Assembly (NCBI GenBank): GCA_965262585.1
Contig: OZ253546.1
Coordinates: forward strand, 496,001-560,000
Direction: 5' to 3'
Origin: JAHRAW01 sp965262585
Lineage (GTDB): Bacteria; Pseudomonadota; Gammaproteobacteria; Arenicellales; Poriferihabitantaceae
DNA length: 64,000 nucleotides
The translations under genes and the position numbers were made by a program. A model generated the notes under the pieces. The model had not been told where the DNA came from, made no database searches, and saw only the letters and a program-made list of their open reading frames with translations. Of this stretch, positions 42,936-52,844 are shown in pieces (within the stretch, counting starts at the first letter, position 1; every line of letters starts with the position of its first letter).

Positions 42936-43669
42936 TTAAGCGCAATAAAAGAACAAAAATTGAACGCCCGGAACCATTGACTGATCTGCGAAAACCCCGC
43001 TTGCCGCAATCGTTCGCCGTGCGTATTTGTGCTGTCCGGTATCATAACATTTTCCAACGCGGCTCTTTTTTGCGCTATCTCCAACTCGCTGTAACCGTTG
43101 GCGGCCTTGAACTGATCGTGCAACGACTGATGCCACGATTCTTCGTCGCCATCATCAAAGGCGATTTTTTCCGAGAGTACTAAAACTCCGCCGGGCTTCA
43201 TACCGGAATGAATGCGCGCGAGCAGGCCGTAGCGGTCGCCGGGAGCGATGAATTGCAAAGTGAAATTGAGGATTACCATACCAGCGTCTTTTACTTCTAC
43301 ATCTCTAATATCGTGGTGCAATAAATCAAACCGCTCGATGTCGATGACGCCTTGTAAGTTGTTGCGGCATTGTTCGAGCATCGGCGCAGAGTTATCAACG
43401 CCGATAAAACGAATCGACGGGTCGCGGATTCGGGAGTGAACCGAAAGCATCGCCGCACCCAGCGAGCAGCCGAGGTCGTAGACATTGGAATCGGCGCGCA
43501 GGTGTCGTTCGGCGATGACACCAAGCAGCGAAACGATGGCTTCATAACCGGGCACTGAACGCCGGATCATGTCGGGGAAGACCGCCGCCACATGGTCGTC
43601 AAAAACAAAATCAACCACGCGGGGAAGTTTGCCGGTATAAACTTTGTCTGCGCCGTCTTTGTCGATCAT
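42932..43669 (-). CDS. cmoA: Carboxy-S-adenosyl-L-methionine synthase CmoA
   Basis: The 245-residue protein makes carboxy-SAM from SAM and prephenate for CmoB. Visible features are DFVFDDHVAAVFPDMIRRSVPGYEAI at the N-terminus, VYDLGCSLGAAMLSV (SAM site), FIGVDNSAPMLEQCR, MVILNFTLQFIAPGDRYGLL and GGVLVLSEKIAF. The order cmoA then cmoB with a 4-nt overlap is standard. It lies 24 nt after the methylmalonyl-CoA epimerase gene and may be read through from the propionate operon. Confidence 0.95.
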   Translation of the reverse strand: MIDKDGADKVYTGKLPRVVDFVFDDHVAAVFPDMIRRSVPGYEAIVSLLGVIAERHLRADSNVYDLGCSLGAAMLSVHSRIRDPSIRFIGVDNSAPMLEQCRNNLQGVIDIERFDLLHHDIRDVEVKDAGMVILNFTLQFIAPGDRYGLLARIHSGMKPGGVLVLSEKIAFDDGDEESWHQSLHDQFKAANGYSELEIAQKRAALENVMIPDSTNTHGERLRQAGFSQISQWFRAFNFCSFIALK

Positions 43670-43693
43670 GTCCGCAAGTTACCGTGAATAAAA

Positions 43694-44098
43694 TTAGACC
43701 TGTTCCAGTTCGATCAGGGTTCCCAGGGAGTCGGCGGGATGCAGAAATATCACCAACTTGCCGTGAGCGCCGAGTTTTGGTTTGCCGTCGCCGAGGATTC
43801 GCATTCCTTCACCGACCAGCCGCTGAGTTGCCTGTTCGATGTCAGCGACTTCATAGCACAAATGGTGAATTCCGCCGCCGGGGTTTCGCCGTAGAAACTT
43901 GGCGATGGGTGAGTTCTCGCCCAGCGGATGCAGCAGTTCGATTTTGCTGTTGGGCAGTTCCACAAAAACCGTGGTGACGCCGTGTTCGGGCAACGCCATC
44001 GGTGCGGACACGGTGGCGCCGAATGCATTGCGATAAAGATCGGCGGCGGCGGAAAGATCCGGCACCGCAATCGCAACATGATTTAATCTGCCAATCAT
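43694..44098 (-). CDS. mce: Methylmalonyl-CoA epimerase
   Basis: At 134 residues this is a small vicinal-oxygen-chelate protein. It interconverts (S)- and (R)-methylmalonyl-CoA. Metal-ligand regions are visible: IGRLNHVAIAVPDLSAAADLYR (His), PGGGIHHLCYEVADIEQA (His), and the C-terminal glutamate segment DSLGTLIELEQV. It overlaps meaB by 4 nt. With mcm, pccA, pccB and meaB nearby, the propionyl-CoA to succinyl-CoA route is complete in this window. Confidence 0.94.
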   Translation of the reverse strand: MIGRLNHVAIAVPDLSAAADLYRNAFGATVSAPMALPEHGVTTVFVELPNSKIELLHPLGENSPIAKFLRRNPGGGIHHLCYEVADIEQATQRLVGEGMRILGDGKPKLGAHGKLVIFLHPADSLGTLIELEQV

Positions 44099-45063
44099 CC
44101 CGCCGACCGTAAAAAATTCGCAACCAATTTTCGCGCCGCCACCGAAGCCGGCAATTCGCCCTCGCTGACTTGCCGCACAACGCTTTCCATCTGCTCGTCC
44201 ACCGCGCTGTTTTGCTTCAACTCAGTCAGCAACTGCTCGCGGGTTTCATTCCACAACCATTCCTTCGCTTGCTGTCGCCGACGCTGTTGCAATGTTCCAT
44301 CGGATTCGAGCAAGCGGCGGTATTCATCCAGTTTTTTCTGCACTTCCTCGATGCCGGTTTTTTCCAGCGAAGAGACGCGCACCACCGGCACCCGCCATGT
44401 CGCCAAACGCGGGGGGATTAAATTTAAGGAATGGCTGATTTCCGAAGATGCCACCGCCGCCAGTTTCGCCAACTCGCCATCGCACTTATTGACGATTACG
44501 ATATCCGCGAGTTCCATAATCCCGCGCTTGATTCCCTGCAATTCATCCCCGGCAACGGGCGGCAGCATCAATAAAAAAACATCGGTCATCGCCGCCACCA
44601 ACGTTTCCGACTGCCCGACTCCGACCGTCTCGACGATGATCAAATCAAACCCGGCGGCTTCGCACATCAAAACCGCTTCTTGGGTTCGCCGGGCGACACC
44701 GCCGAGGGTTTGTCCGGCTGGTGATGGGCGGATAAACGCTTGCGGATTGGCGGCAAGAGTTTCCATTCGGGTTTTGTCGCCGAGTATCGAACCGCCGCTG
44801 AACGACGAACTCGGGTCGATGGTCAACACCGCCACGCGCCGTCCACATTCGGTTGCGTGATTGCCGAACGCTTCGATGAAAGTCGACTTGCCAACGCCGG
44901 GCGCACCGGTGATGCCGATGCGGGTCGAGTTGCCGCTGTGCGGCATCGCCAGACGCAACAATTTTTCGGCGGCGACGCGGTCGTCGGTGCGGGTTGATTC
45001 GAGCAATGTAATTGCTTTCGCCAGCGTGCGGCGGTCACCCGAGCGTATCGCTTCGATGTTCAT
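44095..45063 (-). CDS. meaB: MeaB/ArgK-type G3E GTPase, methylmalonyl-CoA mutase chaperone
   Basis: The 322-residue protein protects and reloads the B12 enzyme methylmalonyl-CoA mutase. The P-loop GITGAPGVGKSTFIEAFG, switch/metal segment VLTIDPSSSFSGGSILGDKTRM, DLIIVETVGVGQSE (Walker B) and VIVNKCDGE (NKxD) are complete. A C-terminal dimerisation arm follows. It sits 20 nt after pccA and overlaps mce by 4 nt, fitting its role next to the mutase pathway. Confidence 0.95.
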   Translation of the reverse strand: MNIEAIRSGDRRTLAKAITLLESTRTDDRVAAEKLLRLAMPHSGNSTRIGITGAPGVGKSTFIEAFGNHATECGRRVAVLTIDPSSSFSGGSILGDKTRMETLAANPQAFIRPSPAGQTLGGVARRTQEAVLMCEAAGFDLIIVETVGVGQSETLVAAMTDVFLLMLPPVAGDELQGIKRGIMELADIVIVNKCDGELAKLAAVASSEISHSLNLIPPRLATWRVPVVRVSSLEKTGIEEVQKKLDEYRRLLESDGTLQQRRRQQAKEWLWNETREQLLTELKQNSAVDEQMESVVRQVSEGELPASVAARKLVANFLRSAG

Positions 45064-45083
45064 CGGTACTAAAAAGTGCTCGG

Positions 45084-47102
45084 TTATGCCGATGGTGCGG
45101 ATGCGAATTGCAAAATCGGTTGATCGGTTTCAAGCGTCTCGCCTGCTTGCACCAACACTTTTTCAATCACGCCATCGTGTTCGGCTCGCAGCGAGTTTTC
45201 CATTTTCATCGCCTCGATAACCGCGAGTTCCTGCCCGTCTTTGACCGCCATGCCGGGCTTCGCCGCCAACGACACCAGTAATCCGGGCATCGGCGACAAT
45301 AAAAATTGACACCGGTCGGCGGCGGCTTTTCGCGGCATCAACGCATGCAATTCGGCGGCGCGCGGCGACAATACTTTGGCGGTGATTAAGCAGCCGCCGT
45401 GCGCCAGGTCGTAGTCGTGTCCGCGCCGTTCGAATTGCAAACTGACGGCCTCGCCGTTGACCTTACATTCGCAAACCGCTTCGGTCGCGCGCCATTGGTC
45501 TTCGATGCTGTAGGTGGTGTCGGCGTATTCGACTCGCCAACAACCTGCTTCGCCGCGCACCGTGACCGGATAATAATTGCCGTCTATGACAACCACCCAG
45601 TGCGTGCCGATGGCGCGTCCATACCCCGGCAACTGCCCACTGGTGGTCGCCGCCCGCCGGCTGAGGCGGTGATGCAAAGACGCCACCACAGCGATAAAAA
45701 TTGCCGGGTCGGGGGCGCCGGATTCGGTTCGCCCGATGCCGCGCGCGAAACCGTCGGGATATTCCTGTTCGATGAAATCGGTGCTCAACTCGCCTCGTTG
45801 AAAACGCGGATGCGCCATAATTGCGGCAACGAACGGTTGGTTGGTAGTGATGCCGCGAATGTAATATTGATCGAGCGCCGAGCGCATTCGTGCGATGGCC
45901 TCGACGCGGTCTTTGCCTGTGGTGATCAGTTTGGCGATCATCGGGTCGTAGAATCGGGAAATTTCAGAACCTTCGACGACACCGGAATCGACGCGCACGC
46001 CGTCAACCGTGTCTTCGTCCGGCGGCCGATAACGCACCAGCCGCCCGCTCGATGGCAGGAAATTTCGAAACGGATTTTCCGCATAGATTCTAACTTCCAT
46101 CGCCCAGCCGTTAAGCGAAACATCGGATTGTTTGAACGGAAGTGGTTCGCCCGCCGCAACCCGAATCATCAACTCGACCAAGTCAAGACCGGTAATCATT
46201 TCGGTGACCGGATGCTCGACCTGCAATCTGGTGTTCATTTCAAGAAAATAAAAATTGCGCGCGCCGTCAACCACAAACTCGACCGTCCCAGCCGAACGAT
46301 AATCCACCGCCCGCGCCAGCGCGACTGCTTGCGCGCTCATCAACCCACGGGTTTTTTTGTCGATGAACGGCGACGGTGCCTCTTCAATCACTTTTTGATG
46401 ACGCCGCTGAATCGAACATTCGCGTTCGTTGAGGGTAACGATGTTGCCGTGGGAATCGGCAATCACCTGGATTTCGATATGCCTCGGCTGCTCGATAAAT
46501 TTCTCAAGCAAAATGCGCCCATCGCCAAAACTCGAAAGTGCTTCGCTTGTAGCACGCGCAAAACCAGTTTCGACGGCATCGCGGTCGTGCGCAACCCGCA
46601 TTCCTTTGCCGCCGCCGCCGGCACTCGCCTTAATCATCACCGGATAGCCGATTTCCTCGGCAATTTTCACCGCCTCATCCGCATCGGCCACCACCTCAGC
46701 GTGTCCGGGAATGGTATTCACCCCAGATTTTTTCGCCAACGCCTTGGAAGCAAGTTTGTCGCCCATCGCTTCAATCGCATCGGTGCCCGGGCCGATGAAA
46801 ACGATACCGGCATTTTCAAGTTGACGCGCAAAAGCGGCGTTCTCCGATAAAAAACCATACCCCGGATGCACCGCCTCGGCACCAGTCTGCCGACACGCAT
46901 CAATAATCTTGTCGCCGTCCAGATAACTCTCCACCGCCAACGCCCCACCGATATGCACCGCCTGATCGGCCTGTTCGACATGCAACGCATCCTTGTCCAC
47001 ATCCGAATAAACCGCAACCGTAGCAATACCCATCCGCCGCGCCGTTTTAATAACACGGCAAGCGATTTCGGCACGGTTGGCGATTAGGATTTTTTTGAAC
47101 AT
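45084..47102 (-). CDS. pccA: Propionyl/acetyl-CoA carboxylase, biotin carboxylase plus biotin carrier subunit
   Basis: The 672-residue protein begins with the biotin carboxylase KILIANRAEIACRVIKTARR, and has the ATP-grasp loop KASAGGGGKGMRVAHD and EMNTRLQVEHPVTEMITGLDLV. The C-terminal biotinyl domain carries the biotin-lysine motif VIEAMKMENSLRAEHDG. A ~120-residue linker (BT-like) lies between them. It carboxylates biotin for transfer by PccB to propionyl-CoA. Normally pccB is adjacent; here the DUF262 gene separates them by about 1.8 kb. It heads the downstream set pccA-meaB-mce-cmoA-cmoB. Confidence 0.94.
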   Translation of the reverse strand: MFKKILIANRAEIACRVIKTARRMGIATVAVYSDVDKDALHVEQADQAVHIGGALAVESYLDGDKIIDACRQTGAEAVHPGYGFLSENAAFARQLENAGIVFIGPGTDAIEAMGDKLASKALAKKSGVNTIPGHAEVVADADEAVKIAEEIGYPVMIKASAGGGGKGMRVAHDRDAVETGFARATSEALSSFGDGRILLEKFIEQPRHIEIQVIADSHGNIVTLNERECSIQRRHQKVIEEAPSPFIDKKTRGLMSAQAVALARAVDYRSAGTVEFVVDGARNFYFLEMNTRLQVEHPVTEMITGLDLVELMIRVAAGEPLPFKQSDVSLNGWAMEVRIYAENPFRNFLPSSGRLVRYRPPDEDTVDGVRVDSGVVEGSEISRFYDPMIAKLITTGKDRVEAIARMRSALDQYYIRGITTNQPFVAAIMAHPRFQRGELSTDFIEQEYPDGFARGIGRTESGAPDPAIFIAVVASLHHRLSRRAATTSGQLPGYGRAIGTHWVVVIDGNYYPVTVRGEAGCWRVEYADTTYSIEDQWRATEAVCECKVNGEAVSLQFERRGHDYDLAHGGCLITAKVLSPRAAELHALMPRKAAADRCQFLLSPMPGLLVSLAAKPGMAVKDGQELAVIEAMKMENSLRAEHDGVIEKVLVQAGETLETDQPILQFASAPSA

Positions 47103-47253
47103 TTCATCTGACAGAGTAGAGTTCGATTAAAGGATTATCGATCCCAACAGAATTTCCGGTTGGATTTAGTTTCGATGGTATTTTCAATTTCTTGTTACGA
47201 TGATTTCCCTCGTAGAGGTGACGAAAAAGCAACTAATATCAACTAAATTTTTT

Positions 47254-48927
47254 TCACATAGTTCCAAAAAAAGTTTTGAGTCTATTTAGCGAATCTATTT
47301 GTCGTTCATCGACGTCGTTCGGATACCACTGCGACCCACTTTTCTTTGACAAATCCAGTGCATCTTGAATTTTAGATTCCATATATCGCTCTTGTTTACG
47401 TTGGAAAAATTGATCGCTCGCTTGTATATTAAGTTTCCACTCAAGGGGAATCTTATTGCCGATAGTTTCAATTTTTTCTTCGTGCGTCTTTTCGTTCCAG
47501 CGGTCATAACTTGCCCAACTACGGGGCACAATATGTTCCAGATGGCAGTTTTCTATGGTTTCCGCATAATCTTTACGGTCCTGCTTGTCATTTAGAGAAG
47601 AGCATAACCACACAAGTCCTTTCAAATATCGAAAACTATAATCGTTTGCTTCTAATTTCTTTTTAAAAACAATGTGATCATCTGCGGTATTTTCCTGATA
47701 TTTCTTGAGATAATTCTCTTCTCTTTCAATTGCAACACAAACTTTAAATGTGGTGTCTCTGATGCGATTGACAGTGTTATAGACAATACCTTTAATATAA
47801 AAATATTGGATCGTATTTTTTAACAACTCAACATATTGTTCGTGTTTGTCATTTTCGAGAACCAAGCGTCCATTTTCGTGGCAACCGTACTTATTTAGAA
47901 AAACATACAACGGATACCACCAGTAAATATTCGGATAATGGTTCAAAATAGCCCAATATATTTTCTCTTCCCAAGCCGCGGGCTCGCCCTGCTCAATGGC
48001 ACCATATACACGTATGCTGTGATAATTTTCCAAATCGCGTACTATCAAATTCCAGTTATTTTCCAGATCACCTAATTTAGCAAAATAGTTTTGTATATAC
48101 GGGCGCAATCCAGTTTCTTTTTTGGTATCCCCCGCTTTAGCTCTTAGAGTATGCATGTGAATTCGAAAAAGTGTTTCATGATCATCCAGATTACTCCAGC
48201 GTTTTATGAAAGACTCTCTGCTCGATGGATCATTGGACATCCCATAAATTTTTGATTTAAATATATCCGCATCCGTGAGATTCATTCCTCGGTCGTTAAT
48301 TATCTGAAATAAGGTCAGCGCATCATCTAACGAATCGCATAAAATAGGCAACAATACTATATTTTTCTGAAACAACGTCAGTGCACGCTTGCGTTGCTCT
48401 GTATCCTTGTCGCCCCACCACTCGTGCAACTTTTCTTTTAAAACATCATGGCACAATTTGTATGGATTGTCGTTAGATAAATCGTCAGTTTTTTGATTCA
48501 TAACTTTTTTAAATTCTTTGTAATCGTTGCGGCCACCGCCAACCATAACCCTTGACTCCAAACGTGGCACGTGAATTATGTCAGTGGTAATGGGATCAAT
48601 TTTATAAAACATCTTCTGTAAAACAATGTATGTGCCCACAAGGTCAAACAACAATCGTATAAGTATCAGCAAAGTAGTCAGGCGTTGTTGTCCATCGACA
48701 ATCACCCATTTTTCGTGTTCATCTGGATAAACAACAATACTGCCTAAAAAATATTGCTCTTTACCATCACCATCAATCTGTTCATCAAGAAAATCAGATA
48801 TATCCACCCACAGTTGCTCACACTGTTCAACTTCCCATGAATAAGGGCGTTGAAAATCCGGAATGATAAATTCGTGGTCACTGAAAATTTTATCAATGGG
48901 TAGCGGGGCTACGTGTAGTGCTTTCAT
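47254..48927 (-). CDS. DUF262/DUF1524 (GmrSD-like) putative modification-dependent nuclease
   Basis: The 557-residue AT-rich protein has an N-terminal DUF262 domain with IIPDFQRPYSWEVEQCEQLW and the NTPase/ParB-like motif VIVDGQQRLTTLLIL (DGQQR at 78-82). The C-terminal DUF1524-type HNH region shows CHLEHIVPRSW (about 461-471) and IETIGNKIPLEWKLN. A single-chain DUF262-DUF1524 layout is typical of GmrSD-type type IV restriction enzymes, which attack modified phage DNA. It splits pccB from pccA, and its base composition differs sharply from both, so recent acquisition is likely. Non-coding gaps of 71 and 151 bp flank it. Confidence 0.82.
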   Translation of the reverse strand: MKALHVAPLPIDKIFSDHEFIIPDFQRPYSWEVEQCEQLWVDISDFLDEQIDGDGKEQYFLGSIVVYPDEHEKWVIVDGQQRLTTLLILIRLLFDLVGTYIVLQKMFYKIDPITTDIIHVPRLESRVMVGGGRNDYKEFKKVMNQKTDDLSNDNPYKLCHDVLKEKLHEWWGDKDTEQRKRALTLFQKNIVLLPILCDSLDDALTLFQIINDRGMNLTDADIFKSKIYGMSNDPSSRESFIKRWSNLDDHETLFRIHMHTLRAKAGDTKKETGLRPYIQNYFAKLGDLENNWNLIVRDLENYHSIRVYGAIEQGEPAAWEEKIYWAILNHYPNIYWWYPLYVFLNKYGCHENGRLVLENDKHEQYVELLKNTIQYFYIKGIVYNTVNRIRDTTFKVCVAIEREENYLKKYQENTADDHIVFKKKLEANDYSFRYLKGLVWLCSSLNDKQDRKDYAETIENCHLEHIVPRSWASYDRWNEKTHEEKIETIGNKIPLEWKLNIQASDQFFQRKQERYMESKIQDALDLSKKSGSQWYPNDVDERQIDSLNRLKTFFGTM

Positions 48928-48998
48928 GTCAAAAGTCTCTATGTAAATAGTGAGAATGTATTGAAACGTCTAGTTTTTCTAGCATTGTATCCCGTTTA

Positions 48999-50531
48999 TC
49001 ACAACGGAATATTCCCATGCTTCTTCCACGGGTTTTCCAACTTCTTGTTTCGCAGCATCGCCAGCGAGCGGCATAGTCGCTTGCGCGTGTCGCGTGGGAA
49101 AATCACGTCGTCTATGTAGCCGCGTCTTCCGGCTACGAATGGGTTGGCGAATTTTTCGCGGTATTCGTTGGTGCGGGATTCTATTGCGTTGGCGTCTTTG
49201 GCTTCTTCGCGGAAGATGATTTCGACTGCGCCTTTCGGGCCCATGACCGCGATTTCGGCGCTCGGCCAAGCGAGGTTGACATCGCCGCGCAAGTGTTTGG
49301 ATGCCATCACATCGTAGGCGCCGCCGTAGGCTTTGCGCGTGATTAGCGTGACTTTGGGGACGGTGCATTCGGCGTAGGCATACAATAATTTTGCGCCGTG
49401 GGTGATGATGCCGCCGTATTCCTGGGCGGTGCCGGGCATGAAGCCGGGCACATCGACGAGCGTTACGATTGGAATGTTAAAGGCATCGCAAAACCGCACG
49501 AAGCGCGCGCCTTTGATTGAGGCGTTGATATCGATACAGCCGGCCAGCACCATCGGTTGGTTGGCGACGAAACCGACGCTGCCGCCTTGCATGCGGCCAA
49601 ATCCGATTACCAAGTTTTTGGCGTAGTTGGGTTGCAGTTCGAAAAAATCACCCTCGTCCACTACTTTGTCGATAACCTCTTTGATGTCGTAAGGCAAACT
49701 TGGGTTGTCCGGCACCAACGTGTCGAGGGATTTTTCGGCGCGCGTGAGTGAATCGTCGGTGCTGCGGTGCGGTGGGCGGTCGCGGTTGTTGGACGGCAGG
49801 AAATTAAAAAATCGCCGCGTCATCAACAGCGCATCGACATCGTTGGCAAACGACAAATCGGCGACGCCTGATTTGGTGGTGTGGGTAAGCGCGCCGCCGA
49901 GGACTTCGGCGGTAACTTCTTCGTGGGTCACGGTCTTGACCACTTCGGGGCCGGTCACAAACATATAGGAACTGTCTTCGACCATGAAAATAAAATCGGT
50001 AATCGCCGGCGAATACACCGCACCGCCGGCGCACGGCCCCATCACCAGCGAAATTTGCGGCACCACTCCTGAGGCAAGCACATTGCGTTGAAACACTTCG
50101 GCGTAGCCGCCGAGCGAGGCAACTCCTTCCTGAATGCGCGCGCCGCCCGAATCGCTGATACCGATAATCGGCGCGCCCACTTTCATCGCTTGATCCATAA
50201 CTTTGCAGATTTTTTCCGCATGGGCTTCCGACAACGAGCCGCCAAACACGGTAAAGTCTTGACTGTAAATGAACACCAGCCGACCATTGATTGTGCCGTA
50301 GCCGGTGACCACGCCATCGCCGGGAATGGTTTTATCGGACATACCGAAATCGGTACACCGATGTTCGACAAAAATATCCCATTCCTCAAAACTATCTTGG
50401 TCAAACAGTACTTCGATGCGCTCGCGGGCGGTCAGTTTACCTTTGGCATGCTGCGCGTCGATGCGCGCCTTGCCGCCGCCCTGCTTGGCTTGGGCGCGCT
50501 TGCGTTCGAGTTGTTCGATGATTTCATGCAT
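48999..50531 (-). CDS. pccB: Propionyl-CoA carboxylase beta subunit (carboxyltransferase)
   Basis: From ATG 50531 the protein is 510 residues. The two crotonase-like halves are visible: SGGARIQEGVASLGGYAEVFQRN and GPCAGGAVYSPAITDFIFM in the first, DVPGFMPGTAQEYGGIITHGAKLLYAYAE and ITRKAYGGAYDVMASKHLRGD in the second. It moves carboxyl from biotin on PccA to propionyl-CoA. The start overlaps the mutase gene by 8 nt, so mutase and beta subunit are coupled. An upstream extension of 25 residues in the open frame is not family-like. The DUF262 gene follows 71 nt downstream. Confidence 0.95.
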   Translation of the reverse strand: MHEIIEQLERKRAQAKQGGGKARIDAQHAKGKLTARERIEVLFDQDSFEEWDIFVEHRCTDFGMSDKTIPGDGVVTGYGTINGRLVFIYSQDFTVFGGSLSEAHAEKICKVMDQAMKVGAPIIGISDSGGARIQEGVASLGGYAEVFQRNVLASGVVPQISLVMGPCAGGAVYSPAITDFIFMVEDSSYMFVTGPEVVKTVTHEEVTAEVLGGALTHTTKSGVADLSFANDVDALLMTRRFFNFLPSNNRDRPPHRSTDDSLTRAEKSLDTLVPDNPSLPYDIKEVIDKVVDEGDFFELQPNYAKNLVIGFGRMQGGSVGFVANQPMVLAGCIDINASIKGARFVRFCDAFNIPIVTLVDVPGFMPGTAQEYGGIITHGAKLLYAYAECTVPKVTLITRKAYGGAYDVMASKHLRGDVNLAWPSAEIAVMGPKGAVEIIFREEAKDANAIESRTNEYREKFANPFVAGRRGYIDDVIFPRDTRKRLCRSLAMLRNKKLENPWKKHGNIPL

Positions 50532-52752
50532 TGGCGTTGTCGCCGTCGCCGGCGGATTGCTTTGTTTTGGTAAGGAGAATTTCCAGCACTTCACCGGCGG
50601 CTTCAAGGATGTTGGCGCCGGGGCCGAAAATGGCGGCTACGCCTTCACGATATAGCGCATCATAATCGCCCGGTGGGATGACGCCGCCGCAAATGACCGT
50701 GATGTGTTGGCAGTTGCCCTGCCGCAATGCCTCCATTACGCCGGGCACGAGTGTGCGGTGGCCGCCCGCTTGAGTGGAGATGCCGATTAGGTGAACGTCG
50801 TTTTCAATCGCCTGTCGCACCGCCTCTTCGGGGGTTTGGAACAGCGGCCCGATGTCCACATCGAAACCGATGTCGGCGAATGCGGTGGCGATGGTTTTGG
50901 CACCGCGATCATGGCCATCCTGACCGAGTTTGACCATTAACATACGCGGGCGGCGACCATTTTGATCGGCGAATTTCGCAATCTCTTTGGTTAATAAAGT
51001 AAATTTCGGATCGCCCGCATACATAGCGCCATAAACTCCGCCGATCGATCGTATCTGTGCGCGGTGGCGACTATAAACCTGTTCCAACGCAGCGGATATT
51101 TCGCCGACGCTGGCGCGCGCGCGCGCGGCTTTGACGGCGGCGGCGAGCAGGTTTCCATGATCGTTATGGCGGCCATCATCGCCTTGCCGGGCAAGTTCGG
51201 TGAGCGCATCGAGTGCTTGTTGGCATTGCGTCTGATCGCGGTTTTTTCGGGTTTCCGTCAAGCGTTGAATTTGCCGCGAACGAACTTCTTGATTGTCCAC
51301 CACCCGAATATCCACCGCCGCTTCTTCGTCTAATTGAAATCGGTTGACGCCGACGATGACTTCCTCGCCTTGGTCGATTCGCACTTGCCTTTTGGCGGCG
51401 GCTTCTTCAATGCGCAACTTCGGCATCCCAACTTCGACCGCGCCGGTCATGCCGCCGAGTTCTTCGACTTCATCAATTAATTTGCGCGCCTCGACTAACA
51501 AACTGTCGGTCAAACTTTCCAGATAATAAGAACCGGCCAGCGGGTCGACCACGCGGGTCAAACCCGATTCGTTTTGCAACACCAACTGAGTGTTGCGGGC
51601 GATGCGCGCGGAAAATTCCGAAGGCAATGCCAGTGCCTCGTCGAAGGAATTGGTGTGCAGCGACTGAGTTCCGCCGAGCACCGCCGCCATCGCTTCGATG
51701 GTGGTGCGTATGATGTTATTCCAGGGGTCGCGGCCGGTCAAACTAACCCCGGAAGTTTGGCAGTGCGTTCGAAGCATCAGCGATTTCGGATCCGAAGGCG
51801 AGAAATGTTTTTTCATCAACTCCGCCCACAGCGTTCGCGCGGCGCGCAGTTTGGCGATTTCCATGAAGAAGTTCATGCCGATACCGAAAAAAAACGACAA
51901 CCTCGGAGCAAACTGATCGACCTCAAGCCCAGCACCAATCGCGGCGCGTACATACTCCAAGCCATCAGCCAGCGTGAACGCCAATTCCTGAACGCTGGTG
52001 GCGCCGGCCTCTTGCATGTGATAGCCGGATATGGAAATCGGGTTAAATTTCGGCATCTGCGTGGCGGCATAACCGATGATGTCGGACACGATTCGCATGG
52101 ACGGTTTGGGTGGGTAGATGTAGGTGTTGCGCACCATAAATTCCTTGAGGATGTCGTTTTGCAGTGTGCCCGACAGCGCGTTCGGCGCAACGCCCTGCTC
52201 CTCGGCGGCGACGATATACATCGCCATCACCGGCAACACCGCGCCGTTCATGGTCATGGAAACCGACATTTTATCCAGCGGGATTTGATCGAACAGGATT
52301 TTCATATCCTCCACCGTGTCAATCGCGACCCCGGCTTTGCCGACATCTCCTTCGACGCGGGGATGATCGGAATCGTATCCCCGATGGGTGGCAAGGTCGA
52401 ACGCCACCGACAACCCGGCTTGTCCGGCCGCCAAGTTTTTGCGATAGAAGTCGTTGGATTCCTCGGCGGTGGAAAAACCCGCGTATTGCCGAATCGTCCA
52501 CGGTCGACCGGCATACATGCTGGCGCGCACGCCACGAGTGTAGGGCGGCAATCCCGGCATGGTGTCGACATCGCCAATGCGCTCCAGATCTTCCCGTGTA
52601 TACAACGCTTTAATCGCGATGCCTTCCGGGGTGTGCCAGTGAATATCGTCGGGCGTCCGGCCGGTTAATTCCTGTTCCGCAAGCCGCCGCCAACGCTGGC
52701 GCGGAGTTTCGTCCACGTCTGACTGGTTTTTTTCAGCCGCTGCTTCGCGCAT
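50524..52752 (-). CDS. mcm: Methylmalonyl-CoA mutase
   Basis: From ATG 52752, with GAGG eight nt upstream, the protein is 742 residues (755 from 52791). The catalytic barrel shows the substrate region TMPGLPPYTRGVRASMYAGRPWTIRQYAGFSTAEESN and GTLQNDILKEFMVRNTYIYPP. The C-terminal cobalamin domain has LGQDGHDRGAKTIATAFADIGFDVD, the DxHxxG B12 motif. The chain converts (R)-methylmalonyl-CoA to succinyl-CoA. It is the first gene of the propionate block. No cobalamin riboswitch is recognisable in the 170-bp leader region. Confidence 0.96.
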   Translation of the reverse strand: MREAAAEKNQSDVDETPRQRWRRLAEQELTGRTPDDIHWHTPEGIAIKALYTREDLERIGDVDTMPGLPPYTRGVRASMYAGRPWTIRQYAGFSTAEESNDFYRKNLAAGQAGLSVAFDLATHRGYDSDHPRVEGDVGKAGVAIDTVEDMKILFDQIPLDKMSVSMTMNGAVLPVMAMYIVAAEEQGVAPNALSGTLQNDILKEFMVRNTYIYPPKPSMRIVSDIIGYAATQMPKFNPISISGYHMQEAGATSVQELAFTLADGLEYVRAAIGAGLEVDQFAPRLSFFFGIGMNFFMEIAKLRAARTLWAELMKKHFSPSDPKSLMLRTHCQTSGVSLTGRDPWNNIIRTTIEAMAAVLGGTQSLHTNSFDEALALPSEFSARIARNTQLVLQNESGLTRVVDPLAGSYYLESLTDSLLVEARKLIDEVEELGGMTGAVEVGMPKLRIEEAAAKRQVRIDQGEEVIVGVNRFQLDEEAAVDIRVVDNQEVRSRQIQRLTETRKNRDQTQCQQALDALTELARQGDDGRHNDHGNLLAAAVKAARARASVGEISAALEQVYSRHRAQIRSIGGVYGAMYAGDPKFTLLTKEIAKFADQNGRRPRMLMVKLGQDGHDRGAKTIATAFADIGFDVDIGPLFQTPEEAVRQAIENDVHLIGISTQAGGHRTLVPGVMEALRQGNCQHITVICGGVIPPGDYDALYREGVAAIFGPGANILEAAGEVLEILLTKTKQSAGDGDNANA

Positions 52753-52844
52753 GATTGGCCCTCGTGAATGTTGCTCACCACAATGGAACAAGTGTAACGG
52801 AAAGCGCGGGACAAAAGTAGGCGGTGGGTGTGGAATTACCTAGT

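Noticed and set aside
45399..46850. 483-residue open frame on the plus strand
   Set aside because: It is antisense to pccA, whose protein is clearly conserved. The shadow protein is His/Arg-rich and shows no family features.
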